A stretch of 64,000 nucleotides of DNA. Source: Ditylenchus dipsaci. Lineage: Eukaryota; Nematoda; Chromadorea; Rhabditida; Anguinidae. The notes beneath the pieces were generated by a model. It made no database searches. It saw nothing but the letters and a program-made list of their open reading frames with translations, and was not told the DNA's origin. Of the stretch, positions 10,163-22,304 are shown one piece after another. Every line of letters begins with the position of its first letter. Within the stretch, counting starts at the first letter, position 1. The position numbers and the translations under genes are program-made. Where the stretch lies: NCBI GenBank assembly GCA_004194705.1, contig SADC01001147.1, forward strand, positions 434,001 to 498,000, written 5' to 3'.

Positions 10163-13100
10163 TCGCCAACAATCTACATGGTCGCGCAATATTGCAAAGT
10201 CTGAAAGAATACCAGCTAAAACTGCTCAAAGATAATGGCAAAGAATCTGTGCTGGCATCGGAGTCCATTTTGAATCTTATCACTACCTTTAGGTATATCA
10301 TGGTCAATCATCGCTAAGTAAGACTTGCCTCAAGCTAGTTCCTACTTAGGCTCTGGCAAGTTTTTTAATCTCATTTTTGAAGTTTTTTTTAAGCTTTGTT
10401 TGAAGAGTCTAGTCTTAAAATCACTAATATTCTAATTCTGCCAGTCTTTTTCAAAAACACCTGAATTTTTCCTTTGAAAAAGTGAGGCCTTGTTATAGTG
10501 AAATCAATTTTTGGAGAAGAGGGTGTCACTGTAAAGAGGCGGCGGTTTTGAAAAAAAAATATCGCCGTCTACGAGGCCGTTGCCGTCTACGACCACAATT
10601 GTGTCCCACCAATTCAAAAAAAATTCCTAATCATCGAGCTTCTGTACGTATTTTTCGACTTGGTTTCTAACAAAACTTTGTCTAAAATTTAATTCTGTGC
10701 CTTGTTTTGTTGGAAACCAAGCTGGAAAATCCGTACAGAAAGCCAGTGATCAGGCAAAAAATTTTGAATTGGCGGGAGACAATTCAAAACAGGTGCCCAT
10801 GGCTTTTTCAAAAAGGGTGAGTAAAATCGTAATTTTGCAATATTTGGAAAAGATTGTCAAAAAAAATAGTTAAAAAAATTTAAAAAGTTGGGTCAAAATG
10901 TGATTTCACAAAAATGTAATTTTCACCCGTCTGACCCTGGGCGGAAACGAACTTGAGGGGCGAGAGGTGGTGTTAACCATAAAAAGCTTTGAATCTACAA
11001 ATTATTTTCTTAATCATTTTTTCTCAAACCTTATTTTCTTAAACCTCTTCTCCTCTTTCCGATTGAAAATCGCATTAAAAATTATATAAAACATTGCTCT
11101 TTCATTTAAAGGACCATCGTTTTTGCGCGCGGCGGCATGATCAAAATTCGAATTGGCGGGGACACTTCTCTTTCGTCTAGAACTATACTCTTTGGAGTTC
11201 TTTCTAATGACCCAAAAGAGTAAAGTTATAGACGAAAGAGAACTGACCACGGCCAATTCAAACTTCGCACATGCTGCTACAAACAGCAACCATGGTTTTA
11301 TAAATATCCGTTCCTTGGCTCATCTTATTTGTTATTTCATTTATTTAAAAAGATATCGTAATTCCTCTAATAGAGCCCCGGGGCTCTATTAGAAGCATGC
11401 AATTTTTTCAAACTTCAAGTGGTCTGAAAGTCGTGTTTTCATTTACTGTTTGAGTTGTGTAAAAAGTGCCTGTTAGATTTTTGAAATCCCTCGCGGGCAC
11501 TTTTTACACAGCTCAAACAGTAAATGAAAACACGACTTTCAGACCACTTGAAGTTTGAGGGGGGGGGGGGGGGGCTCTATTAGAGGGGGGGGGATTCTAT
11601 TAGAGGAATTACGGTAGTTAGTGTATTTAGACAGTCGACAGTTATGGAAGTGAAGTTAATGTGGGCAAATTAATAATACCACCACCATTCAACAAAGAGT
11701 ACTGGAAATTTTGTTTGAAGGGTTGTTAACGGTGCTTGTTTCCAATAAATTTATCTGATATAATCTTACCGACGCGCAGAAACTTCAAAAATTTTGACTT
11801 TTGACTCGACGCGTCGAAAATTTCGACTTCCGACAACCCTAACATTAAGGCTCATAGGAGCACAAGAAATACTTAAGCGCAGAGATGCACGATTACTTGA
11901 GCTAAGTTAGAGCCAAAGCCTACGTAAGAATTATTTATTTTAAAGGTGGTAAGCATTAAATTGTAAAATTAAGGCTGTTAATGATAATAAATCAATCCCT
12001 AGAAAGGACTCGATCTATAAATTGATAATTTTGAGCCTTAGAACACATGGTATTTAACTCAATTAACTCAAAGTGAAAAAGATACAGTGTGCGACCAGAA
12101 GAAATCAAACCAGCAACCTAGAAATGTGTTTGAATTTGTATCAAAACGATTTCCATGCGGGTCCAGATAAGGACAAGAGATGTACCCTCCCTCTAAATAA
12201 AATACACTACATTATCGCGAAAGTTCTACAAAATTCCTTTTAGTTTTTTAACGTCACCTATTGCTTATTTGTTCTTTTTTGAAAAGAGCGTGGAAAATTT
12301 CGAGTTATTTTGAAGAAAACCCGGCTTAATTCACCTTCAGGTCCCCCTTTTTTGGCCTTGGTCCCCACTGTCAATTATATTTTTATTGATACCGGGATTA
12401 TGGTAAGCATGGAGATTATGGTCAACATGATCACCTTGACCATGATCACCTTCAAACCACAGGGGGACCAAGGCATTTTTCAACAAAAAACAACAGGGGA
12501 CCAAAGCAAAAAAGAGGGACCTAAAGGTGAACAGAGTCTAGAGCCCCATTAGTTTTCAACTTTAAGTTCAAAATTAACGATTTTTTACTTTTTAAGGAAC
12601 ACATAATCTACAAATGTCATGAACAAATACCTAAATTTCATGAGGAATTAGCTGAATACCTCGTTTTGAGTATAAAAATTCTAATGAAAGACTATGTCCA
12701 TGCATTGGCAGATGGTACATAAGCGAATATTAATTTAATCCACACAAATTGATGTTTTAGAAGAATTAAGAACAGCTGCGGGCCAAGAAGAGGGTGAGTT
12801 GGGGGAATTGCGCAAAAAACTAACGCACTTCCTTGAAACCTCCAAGGATTACTCTCCAGAACGAGTGCTCTTACAGTTGGATGAAAGTAGGTTTCTTGAA
12901 ATATTCTCAAACAGTATATAAGACGGGCTAAAACTTTGAGCACTTTATTAGGCTGAGATTATCAATGAATGTCAAATAGGCAACTAGACGTTACGGATAT
13001 CACCAGAAAATATCCGCGAATACCACCAATACCCATTTTTTGTCGCGAAACCTTTTTTCTGGATATGATGCAAAATGTCTTGCCTTCGTAAGATCATTTA

Positions 13101-15420
13101 TTATTAGGGTTTTTATTGAATTTCACAGCCCAGGAGGAATTCACTGTTCTCCTAACATTTTTTTCGACCATCCTCAAACGTGTGTGGCAAAAAACACGGA
13201 AAACGAAAAACACATAGTTGAAAAATATTATGCAAAATGGGTGAAATGAACGTGGGAAAGTACAGGGTGTATCACAAAAGCTGGTGCAAAAACGGTAAAC
13301 AATTGAAATTACAAAATTTCAAAGCGATTTTAGAACGTAACTGTTATTTTATCCACTCCTTTGCAATGTTTTTCATAGAAAATAATATTCTTAGCGTGTT
13401 TGAATCTCATTATGAATTTGGCATAGCAAGGAGTGTAAGTACTCTAAGCATAGATCTTTTTCTCAAACCCAGCAAGTAACAGAACAGAAAAAAACTATAG
13501 ATGTGGAAATACCTATTTATGGCTGGAATCAAAAATTTTACACTGTTGAGATTTCCTAAAAGAATCGGAAATCAGTTTTTTTAAACCAGTTTTTGTGATA
13601 CACTCTGTAGATTGTGGGCAGATATACATCCACGACCACCAAGCTCAACTTGAGATTCCCCGAGCTCTCCGGCCAATCCCTCGTTGGCAACACCGAAAGA
13701 TCACTGAAAAAAATCAGACCCTTCTCCTACCACAGTCCAACCTTGGTTATGTGGCACTCCCGTTATCCGGCATTTTCGGTTAGCCGGCACCTTAAATATA
13801 TTTAATTTGGCTGAGATTGGGTTATTCTCCGTCAACCGACAATCCAGTTATACGGCACCTTTTTATCCGGCACCCTGAGACCAGACCCAGGAGTGCCGGA
13901 TAACCTAGTTTGACTGTAGTAGCAAAAAAATATATTTCTGAAAAAGTTTTGGAGTCATTTTGTAGAATATTTGTTCCACTTTCCCTGCGACATATAATTT
14001 GTGTAACGCACTAAAAAAAGTTCTCTAGTTTAGATCTGTTGGAAGAGCGTGCTATAGTCTATGGCAGGTTGAAGCGTCATGATGAGGTTTTTGACCAATA
14101 TAACTTCCGAAAATATTTTCATTTCTCAGGCTTTATCAATTTACTCCAACATTCTGCTGGATTACGCAGGCGCTGAGCGCTACTGCGCTACTTACTTTGA
14201 TCCGAATGATGAAGTTAACTCAAGGGTACACATCTTTCCGCATTTCAATCATAGTTCTGTTAATATAGAAAATATTTCAGGTGTTCTTTATGCTCTTCAA
14301 AGCCTATTCCTGCCCCCCACCAGATGAATATTCAGCCATTTCACTTTTAGTTCAAGCCATTTCACTAATACCTATGGAAACACCACTTAACAGGGTGTGG
14401 GAGGCCCTCGAAGCTGTTTTTGAAGCCATAAAAAACAAGGCCACACAAGTAAGTTGAAGTTTTTGCTTAAAAAATGAAATTTTTAAAATTCAGAGCAGCC
14501 TCCTTCTCTCAATCATCCAGCTGGCCAGGAAAAATTATGAAAAGAAACTGCAGAAAACTCGTAACCGAAAAATTATCATAGATTCTACAGTGAAATGTTG
14601 GGCTAAAGTGCATTATACCGCGTAGCCCAAAACTGGCTTAAAGCGTGTTTTTTGATGTGTGAGCAATTAAAACATAATTAAAACGTGTTTTTAGAGTGCG
14701 GAAGGCCATTTTTGGAAAAAAAAGTTTTGACCGAATTTGACTTTTTGCCTTGGGGACAAAGGTAAACCACCTGGAGAGGGTACGTGAATACTTTATTTAA
14801 GATAGGATTTGAATTTTTTTTGAATATTCATTTTCGTTTATTGCCGAGAGAAGAAGAAGATCTTGAACATAGTTTTCCTTGCAGGGACCTACCGCATAAA
14901 AAACTCTGGCATGCACATTGTTTTTATGCATCCAGAGTTTTTTCGAGTGTTTGGTCTCTAAGGTATGTGTGTGCGCATCTCAACTCCAAGCCCCAAGCCC
15001 CCTACGCCCCGGAGGGGCGTAGGGGGCTTGAGAGTTAGAGATGCGCGCACTCACTTACCTTGAGATGAATCCGAGCAACGCTCTCGATCAAAAAATGCGT
15101 CTAGAGACTCTTTTTGCCCAGTCTCAGTAAGAAAAACGAGGTAAAAAATCCCTCTCCAGGTGGTTTACCTTGGTCCCCAAGGCAAAAAGTCAAATTTTGG
15201 TCAGTTTTTTTTTTTTCAAAAATGGCCTTCCGCACTCTAAAAACACGTTTTAAGTATGTTTTAATTGCTCACACATCAAAAAAGCACGCTTTAAGACAGT
15301 GTTGGGCTACGCGGTATAGTGCACTCCTGCCAAATGTTGTGTGTGCAAGAATAAGATTTTGATGGGTGGGTGTGCTCGGTTTTAGACTGGAGTAAAATTT
15401 CAAATTTTAGATCCTTCGTG
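10163..15420 (+). CDS. vps39: VPS39 (HOPS subunit), central and C-terminal exons
   Basis: VPS39/Vam6 is a HOPS subunit that tethers late endosomes and lysosomes by binding Rab7. Exons: 10163-10292 (RAILQSLKEYQLKLLK), 12597-12714 (EHIIYKCHEQIPKF), 12761-12886 (AAGQEEGELGELRKKL, ETSKDYSPERVL), 14034-14086 (LLEERAIVYGRLKRHDE), 14130-14225 (YSNILLDYAGAERYC), 14281-14448, and 14494 to the zinc-binding tail. Junctions from 12597 to 14494 close in phase. EEGELGE..KL and LLEERA...GR...HE are strong family matches. The N-terminal beta-propeller and about 115 residues between the first two exons are not found, so the gene may be incomplete or split further. The last exon is interrupted at 14600/15332 by a 731-bp element; the KCCVCKNKI knuckle continues beyond it. 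The 3' end is uncertain. Confidence 0.85.
10293..12596. other. Gene-poor stretch between VPS39 exons, several foldbacks
   Basis: It contains hairpins at about 10,630-10,740 (GCTTCTGTACG.../CGTACAGAA), 11,105-11,295 (TTAAAGGACC family), 11,350-11,615 (GTAATTCCTCTAATAGA family with a poly-G run) and 12,330-12,540 (CTTGGTCCCC motifs in both orientations). I see no exon for the VPS39 residues that should lie here. 11,640-12,250 shows nothing recognisable. Confidence 0.6.
13730..13920. repeat. Degenerate pogo-like MITE in VPS39 intron
   Basis: Inverted words TCCGGCA/TGCCGGA and a right end reading AACCTAGTTTGACTGTA, like the ends of the TA-targeted MITEs. The left end is worn. Confidence 0.5.
14601..15331. 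mobile_element. Inverted-repeat element inserted in the last coding exon of VPS39
   Basis: Exact 8-bp duplication AAATGTTG at 14593-14600 and 15332-15339. TIRs GGCTAAAGTGCATTATACC and its near-complement ending AGTGCACTCCTGCC. Long complementary arms include AAAACACGTTTTAA words and the CCTTGGTCCCCAAGG motif. The centre holds copy 2 of the GCGCATCTCAACTCC module. It has no ORF of note. If unspliced it adds a TAG stop eight codons in; a GT donor (14590) and a TIR-borne AG (15318-15319) would remove it in frame. Confidence 0.92.
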
Positions 15421-15576
15421 CGTCTTCCATCCAATCAACTTGCTCATTTCTTTTGCTTTAAAAAGTAGTAAAAAAAATTTTTAAATGCATTGGTCTGTGA
15501 TAGTCCTAGCACATCTCATTATTTAAAAAATAAATATATATAAATTTGTAGCTTGTATCAAAAGTGATAAAATAAC

Positions 15577-15915
15577 GGACGATACGTAAAAATGCCTCCT
15601 TTTAGCGAAAAAGTGCCTCCTTTTTGTGAAAATGTGAAAAAAGTTGTGAAAAAAGTGAAAAAAAAAGTGAAAAAATTTGTGAAAAAAGGAGGCACTTTTT
15701 CACAAAAAGGAGGCACTTTTTCGCTAAAAGGAGGCATTTTTACGTATCGTCCGGACTTTTTTACAAAAAGGAGGCACATTTTCACAAAAAGGAGGCACTT
15801 TTTCGCCTTTCTGACTAAAACGAAAAAAAGGAGGCACTTTTTCACAAAAAGGAGGCACTTTTTCACAAAAAGGAGGCACTTTTTCGCCAAAAGGAGGCAT
15901 TTTTCCGTTTTGTCC
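15577..15915. mobile_element. Foldback element, GGAGGCACTTTTTC arrays
   Basis: Ends GGACGATACGTAAAAATGCC and GGCATTTTTCCGTTTTGTCC; flank TAAAATAAC repeated exactly (15568-15576 and 15916-15924, 9 bp, or 8 plus one shared base). Both arms are tandem units of about 18 bp built on AAAGGAGGCACTTTTTC. The long ORFs on both strands (108-110 codons) are translations of the repeat. Confidence 0.88.
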
Positions 15916-16269
15916 TAAAATAACAACGGCCGTTGGTAACGCTTTTGCGTGTTGGAAACTTCATCTTTAAACTTTCAAGCCACATATCGCTGAGAAAATT
16001 TTGATAAAAATGCGTTTATTTGCACTCTACATTCGACTTAGATGTAAAGTGAAAATAAATGCATTTTTATTCAAATTTTCTCAGCTATATGGGGCTGGAA
16101 TTTTTTTATTTTGTATCCCTGCATGTTAGCTACAAAATGGTACTACCAGAAAAAAATTCGGCTGAGAATTTTTTTTACAACTGTTCTCGCTTAAATGAGA
16201 CTGAAAAAATCGCTCACTCATTAAAAACGAGGCTTAAAAGGGCATGCGCACGCTTGTAAGAGGTGGTGA

Positions 16270-16430
16270 CAGGAAATTTAAAAACTTTTCTTAATGATTG
16301 AACTTCTGTACGAATTTTTTAACTTGGTTTCTAACAAAACAGGGCCTAGACTTCAATTTTAGGTATGGTTTTGTTAGAAACCAATTTGAAAAATCAGTAC
16401 AGAACTTCAGTGATTAGGAAACAATTTTGA
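16270..16430. repeat. Foldback CTTCTGTACG family, second copy
   Basis: GAACTTCTGTACGAATTTTT and GGTTTCTAACAAAAC are mirrored by GTTTTGTTAGAAACC and CAGTACAGAACTTC. It is the same hairpin as at 10,630-10,740. Confidence 0.7.
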
Positions 16431-16599
16431 ATTCCCGGGCACCACCTCTTATTAGCGTGGGCATGCCCCTTTAACGCTATAAAGGTTGTTTGTACCAAAG
16501 TGAGCGTCTTGTTCAGAATTTGATGCTTATCATTTCTAGACCGATCGAGCTACCGAAAAAAGTTCTTTTTTTCGGATTATTTTAGCATTTGAAATTTGG

Positions 16600-17603
16600 T
16601 GTACCAGGTGGTATCCACCTGCAACAAAAGGATTCTCAGACATTGGGAGATTCGAACATACGGGAGACTCACACAAAGTCTGTTCAAAGAATGGGAGATT
16701 CGCGCAAAATCCGTTCAAACAACGTCCTTTTCAAGCATCGCTATTTTCACGCAAAAAAATCCGTTCAACAAAAAGATTTTCAAACAACGTCTTTTTCAAC
16801 CAAAATGAAGATTCAAGAGTAGACACCCAGGTGGATTCGAACCAATGACCACTACATCAGCCATTAGGATCGCCCAGAACCCTATCCAAAATGGCCAAAA
16901 GCGGAATGAGGTTTCTCGAAGGGGGAAAAATCGATTGAGCGAATCAGATTTCCGGTCAGATGGCTTAATCGCTGAGAATTCCTCATTATCCATTCTGAAC
17001 CACCTCAAATTTCACCAGGCCACACAACTTTGAGCGATTAAGTCCATTTGACCCGAATTCTGATCCGCTCAATCGAATTTTCGCAAAAAGTTCCCCCCCC
17101 CTTCAGCCAACCCCCAAAAAACCACTTATTTTTGGATTTCGACCACTCTGGATGGGGTTCTGGGCGATTCTAAGGGCTGCTGTAGTGGTCTTTGGTTCGA
17201 ATCCACCTGGGTGCATACCTTTTTACCATAATTTTGAGTGTTTACGTGTTTAGTGCTTCACTGACTCACCACCGTAGTTGCTGGTTCAAATCCCTCTGGT
17301 AGCAAACACTCCCGAGTAGGGTACCTCGATTCGTAGTCCTCGTCACGGGATGCTTAACGGTGTTCGAGGTGCTACGGGTGCTTTTAGAATTTTCGGGCTG
17401 AAAAGGTGGTCTTTTCGAAAGGATTTTGCGTGAAAATACCGATGCTTGAAAATGATGTTGTTTGAACGTCCTTTGTTCGAACTGATTTTGCGCGAATCTC
17501 CCATTGTTCGAACGGACTTTGTGTCAGTCTCTCATTTGTTCGAATCTCCTAATGTCTGAGAATCCTTTTGTTGCAGATGGATACCACCGTGTACCATAGT
17601 GCA
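16600..17603. repeat. Large inverted-repeat element with GGTGTACCAGGTGG-type ends and tRNA-like inserts
   Basis: TIR GGTGTACCAGGTGGTATCC at the left and GGATACCACCGTGTACC at the right. Arms carry repeats of GGGAGATTCG(C/A)-type words. The interior has inverted tRNA-T-arm-like ends (GGTTCGAATCCACCTGGG at about 17,192 and the complement at about 16,827) and a roughly 150-bp SINE-like tail. No gene seen. Confidence 0.65.
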
Positions 17604-17811
17604 GATTCGGTATGGTTTTTTGTCATAACTTTTTTTTTCAATAATTTTTATTATTATTTTGAATTATCATCAGGTGCGAAATTGATTGCGCTTTCTAATG
17701 AGTATAAATGTGATTGTGAATGTTGCGAAAAGCTGAACGAAAAAGTCAAACATTTTTGCAGACGTGCTGTTCCTAATATAAATTTTCTTTGCATATTCGA
17801 CTAGTGGTTTC

Positions 17812-18110
17812 GGCTAGGATACTTTTGGCAAAAAGGAAACTTGGCAAACGTAGGTTTTGGCAAAACGAAACTTGGCAAAATCGGCAGCCAGACATTTCTA
17901 TTATAGTAGAATTTGTCGCGCGACATTTTCTATTATTTTTCGGTGAAATTCGGTTAAATTCGCTCGAATTTCACCGAAAAATAATAGAAAATGTCGCGCG
18001 ACAAATTCTAATATAGTAGAAAATGTCTGGCTGCCGGCAAAATCGAAAAGTGGCAAAACGAAACTTAGCATAACGAGATTTGGCAGAACGAATTTTGGCG
18101 AAAAATTGCC
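17812..18110. repeat. Foldback with TTGGCAAAACGAAAC arrays
   Basis: The left end GGCTAGGATACTTTTGGC leads into TTGGCAAA-type units. Central perfect arms TAGAATTTGTCGCGCGAC are mirrored. The right array is degenerate and its end is lost. The GGCTAGG start matches the end of the 35,570 element. Confidence 0.65.
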
Positions 18111-18149
18111 TTGTTCCCCCTGTTGTCCAAAAATGTCTAAAAGTCATAA

Positions 18150-18570
18150 AAAGAGTATGCACCCAGGTGGATTTGAACCAGCAACCTCAACATCCCTCCT
18201 TAGAATCGCCCAGAACCCCATTCAGAGTGGCCGAAATCCAAAAATAACTGGTTTTTGGGGTTGACTGAGGGGAGGGGTAAACTTTTTGCGAAAATTTGAT
18301 TGAGCGGATCAGATTTCGGGTCCGATAGGCTTAATCGCTCAGAATTCCAGGTTAACAGTGATTTTGAGTGGTTCAGGGTGAAGTTGTGGGGCGATAAAGC
18401 CTATCTGACCCGAATTCTGATCCGCTCAACCGAATTTTCGCAAAAAGTTTACCCCCTCCCTTCAGCCAACCCCCAAAAAACCACTTATTTTAGATTTCGG
18501 CCACACTGGATGGGGTTCTGGGCGATTCTGAAGGGGGATGTTGAGGTTGCTGGTTCGAATCCACCTGGGT
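18150..18570. repeat. Foldback with tRNA T-arm-like termini
   Basis: The left end reads GTATGCACCCAGGTGG and then TTTGAACCAGC; the right end is CTGGTTCGAATCCACCTGGG. Arms of about 180 bp are complementary around a GCTTAATCGCTCAGAATT centre. The B-box-like GGTTCGAATCC recurs at the ends of related hairpins at 16.8, 17.2, 41.3, 41.8, 62.8 and 63.2 kb. Confidence 0.7.
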
Positions 18571-18944
18571 ACATACCTTTTTTATGACTTTCAGATCTTT
18601 TGGCCGGAGTGTATTATCCTTCAACCTCCGTAAAATGGGTTTTGACCATTTATTCATGTGTTTTAGCACTGGAAACGTGTAGAAAACATGTTTTAGGTGG
18701 CGGAAAACCATTTTCAGATTTTTTTTTTCGAAACTTTTTACTTTTTGCCTTGGGGGACCAAGGTAAACCACTTAGATAAGGTACCTGGATACCGTTTTTA
18801 TTCATTTTAAATGTTCTTTTACCTGCCTGCCTTAGGCCCGGCGCCAATTTTTTCGAGCGTGCAGATATGGACATGGGTTTGTTAAACATGGGAGAAAATC
18901 TGGCTTGAACACAAAATTGGCGACCCACACATGTTAAATACTAC

Positions 18945-19195
18945 CGTATATTCTCTATTAGAAGGCCCGGCCTTCTATTTTTCAACCCTAAAAAAGTCGG
19001 AAAAAAAATATTTCGTTTTGAGATTTTTGAATGCTCAACTAAAATTTTAAAAGTGGAATCAGGTGAGCTCGTGCTAACTAAGAAAACGCGAAAAACTGAT
19101 TTGCGAATTTCTTTTTCTAGGCTGATATATAGGTCCTAAAGGGGCCTTCTATTAGAGAGGGCCTTCTAATCGAGAATATACGGTATATAGAGATT
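18945..19195. mobile_element. MITE of the ACCGTATATTCTCTATTAGA family
   Basis: TACCGTATATTCTCTATTAG at the left and CTAATCGAGAATATACGGTA at the right, with GGCC-rich arm bases and an AT-rich centre. Relatives at 11,350, 21,020, 40,245 and 45,408 share the ACCGTA(A/T)...CTCTAATAGA end. Confidence 0.8.
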
Positions 19196-19639
19196 CCTAA
19201 TTTCGTCAAAAAAACACCTCGAAGCGACCATGTATCGAATCTATCGTCGTATATTAATCGTTTCAATCAGATTTTTACAGTGATATCAACTGTAAATTTG
19301 AACATAAAGGACATGTGGTCTTTTTTCGTCGAAAAGTGTTATTTAATCGTGCGCTCATTGAGTTTTGAGCAACAAAAAATAAAAACTTTGACGTAAAATA
19401 TCGCAAATTTAGGTCCTGAGTATAGAACAAATCTTCAAACAAAGGACGTTCGAGAACCCGGTATTTTTATCGAATCGCACTTTTACCGTTTGAATCGGCG
19501 GTAATGATTGGCGTCAAGATTTGACCTTTTGAATATTATTTTCGGGAGTTCCTACATCTAATATTTTGATCGTCTCAATAACTCCCACTTGATTTATCGT
19601 AGTTGAGTTCGAAAAACTTATTCTTCACAGTTATAGATC
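19196..19639. other. Upstream region of the farnesyltransferase gene
   Basis: AT-rich and free of obvious repeats or ORFs. It presumably contains the promoter and 5' leader. I see no TATA box I would defend. Confidence 0.4.
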
Positions 19640-22091
19640 ATGTCTCACGGAGATGCTGATTTTAAGCTTGCTGATTGTAAAATGTCATTCGATGACGAGG
19701 GAGCTTCTTCTTACACGAGTGTGGAGCAAGTTTGTCCTGTTTTATTATAAAATAAACTTGACGATTTTTATTAGAAACGTACTGAAGGTTTGATTTCCGC
19801 AGAGCAAAAGTGGTACCAGAAAGCAGTTACGAAAGAGTTTGCGGATAATGACGAGCCATTTGTCGAACATCCTAAGCTCTGCCGGGAACTTCACGTTGAA
19901 TATGTTATTGCAAATCTAAAGCAGCTCTCCAGGTCTTACATGGTAAAATTTATTAGATTGTGTCATCACTCAGCTGACATGTTGCCCGATGAAATTATCG
20001 AAAAATTACTTTTGATTCCCTCTATTTAAGTCAATGGATGCTAGTCGATCTTGGTTCTGCTTTTGGGGTCTACATAGCCTCAGGATGCTAGGACATAAAT
20101 TAGACAAGGATTTTCAGACCAAGTTTGTTTATGATTTGTACTTTTCCATCGTGTTGTGGTGTATTGCCCTAAATATATTTTAGACTTATCGCATTTCTAA
20201 AGAGTTGTGAGGCTTCTGGCGGTGGCTATGCAGGTTGCTTTTGAAATATAAAAATTGGTCTTCATGTTTTTTTCTGATGCATCGTTCTGATGTATGAAAA
20301 ATGTGTGTAGTGCATTTTTTGATACAGTCGATTCTCGATTTAACGTACCCCCTGGGGACCGGCCCTAGGGGTACGTTGAATCGAAGGGTACGTTAAATTG
20401 GGGGTACGTTAAAATCGAGACTCGACTGTAAGCCCAGAATTTTTTTGTGAGGATCAGTACAAAAATGAATGGAAGCTTGATTGAAATGCTGTTAGATTTT
20501 CAAAAGTCAAATATGAACGGATCAGTGGAGATCCAGTAAAAATACGACCCTTTTTTCAAAAATTAGTTTTGCAGGTGGGCCTGGACAATTACCTCATCTT
20601 GCTACTACTTATGCATCTGTTATGGCGCTGATATCTATCGGTACACCAGAGGCGTTTGCATCAATTGACAGAAAAAAGCTATATGCATTTATCAGCTCCA
20701 TGAGGTTGCCGAATGGGAGTTTTCAACTGCACGATGTGATCCAAACATTTTCTTGATCCAAAGCCAACTTTTTATCATGTATTATTTATGTTCAGGGCGG
20801 CGAAGTTGATGTCAGAGGTGCTTATTGTGCGATTGCTGCAGCCTGCGTTACCGGAATAAGCGACGACTTGCTTTTTGAGAATACCCCCTCATGGATCATG
20901 AGGTTCTTTTTTAATATGTATTTCCGATGCTCTTTAGCCACGCTAGCATGTCTTAGGTCTTTATTAATCATAAAATAATGTTTTTTCATAAAACAAAGCA
21001 GTAAACTGTTAGGATTACCGTAATTCCTCTAATAGAACCCCCGGGGCTCTATTAGAAGCATGCAATTTTTTCAAACTTTAAGTAGTCTAAAACTTCTGTT
21101 TTCATTTACTGTTTGAGCTGTGTAAAAAGTGCCTGTTAGATTTTTGAAATCCCTCGCGGGCATTTTTTACACCGCTCAAACAGTAAATGAAAACAGAAGT
21201 TTCAGACCACTTGAAGTTTGAGGGGCTCTATTAGATACGGGGCTCTATTAGAGGAATTACGGTACGTTTCGATTTCCTTGCTTGCAAATTAAAATTTAAC
21301 TTGTTCAAGGTGCCAGACTTATGAAGGGGGTTTTGGTGGTGAGCCGAATTGTGAAGCACACGGAGGGTATACCTGTTGTGCCATCGCTGGTCTGGCCCTT
21401 CTTCGAAAATCTCATCTAGTCAATACTGAAGGTGCGCTCAGGTGGTTGGTTAACCGTCAAATGCAGTATGAAGGTGGATTCAATGTGAGCTTAAAATGTC
21501 TTGACATCTCTGTCCTCTGTTAGCTGTATACGTTACAGGGAAGGACAAACAAATTAGTAGATGGCTGCTATTCCTACTGGCAATCAGCCAGTTTTTTCAC
21601 TCTGGAATATGAGATTACAAATCATACCAAGCAATGTCCTACTAGAGGGCTGTTGAACCAGGAAGCGCTACAAAAATATGTGCTTATCGTTGCTCAGGTA
21701 GGAAGTAATTTGAGTGTTCAGTGATGAAAATTCATAAAAGACTTTTTAGGATATTAGAAAAGGAGGACTCAGAGACAAGCCAGATAAGTAAGCTATTATA
21801 GTGTAATTGCTAAAGTGAAGTGCTTCCTGGTTTAGGAGTCCTGACCTCTACCATACGTGTTACTCTCTTGCTGGACTCTCAATCGCTCAATCTTATGCTT
21901 CATCGAAGGATCTAATTGTGGGAGGACAGTCAAATGCGTTGGTGTGTTATACACTCTAAAATATCTTTTGATTATACCTTAAATGAGGTGGTACTTAATT
22001 TCAGGAAGATGTGCATCCGCTTTTTAATGTCTGCATGAACGTTGAAACTCTAGCCAAACAATACTTCGTGGATCATCCCGTTGCTCAGTAG
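19640..22091 (+). CDS. fntb: Protein farnesyltransferase subunit beta
   Basis: Catalytic beta subunit of protein farnesyltransferase, which with the alpha subunit adds farnesyl to CaaX cysteines in the cytosol. Eleven exons close in phase to 410 aa: 19640-19729, 19775-19942, 20031-20122, 20184-20233, 20575-20735, 20796-20902, 21310-21484, 21539-21697, 21750-21787, 21836-21941, 22005-22091. SMDASRSWFCFW, GGPGQLPHLATTYA, GGEVDVRGAYC, RTNKLVDGCYSYW and LYHTCYSLAGLSIAQ are hallmark segments. Zinc ligands fall at D289, C291 (VDGC) and H353 (YHTC). GLRDKPDKS(P)D before the His favours FTase over GGTase-I. Length is near the family's usual 400-440. The start is the first ATG in frame. Introns 4 and 6 host MITEs; the rest are about 45-90 nt. 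Confidence 0.97.
20333..20430. mobile_element. pogo-like MITE in FNTB intron 4
   Basis: TACAGTCGATTCTCG...CGAGACTCGACTGTA, with GGGACCGGCCC inside. It accounts for much of the length of this intron relative to its neighbours. Confidence 0.85.
21016..21265. mobile_element. MITE of the ACCGTAATTCCTCTAATAGA family in FNTB intron 6
   Basis: TACCGTAATTCCTCTAATAG and its complement CTATTAGAGGAATTACGGTA. Long complementary arms include TTCATTTACTGTTTGAGC. Nearly the same element lies at 11,350-11,615 in VPS39. Confidence 0.85.
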
Positions 22092-22304
22092 TCTTCAAAT
22101 TAATTGCAGAGAACATCCGACTTGTATATTTACCATGCTGTTAATGTTGGACTGAAATTGCCATAATTTCCCGTTTATGGAGGTCACAATAAAGTTATTT
22201 GCTCATTTTTTGGTTACCTACTTTTGCGCGTGACGATCGGACTCTTTATTTAGACCTTTTTGATTGAATTAAATTCCTGACAAAATCGTTTTGTAGTTAT
22301 AAGT

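Noticed and set aside
11153..11392. 79-codon ORF near VPS39 as a missing exon
   Set aside because: It lies in the TTAAAGGACC MITE and does not match the expected VPS39 segment.
15558..15918. Overlapping 108-110 codon ORFs on both strands
   Set aside because: Both are produced by the GGAGGCACTTTTTC tandem unit of a foldback element.
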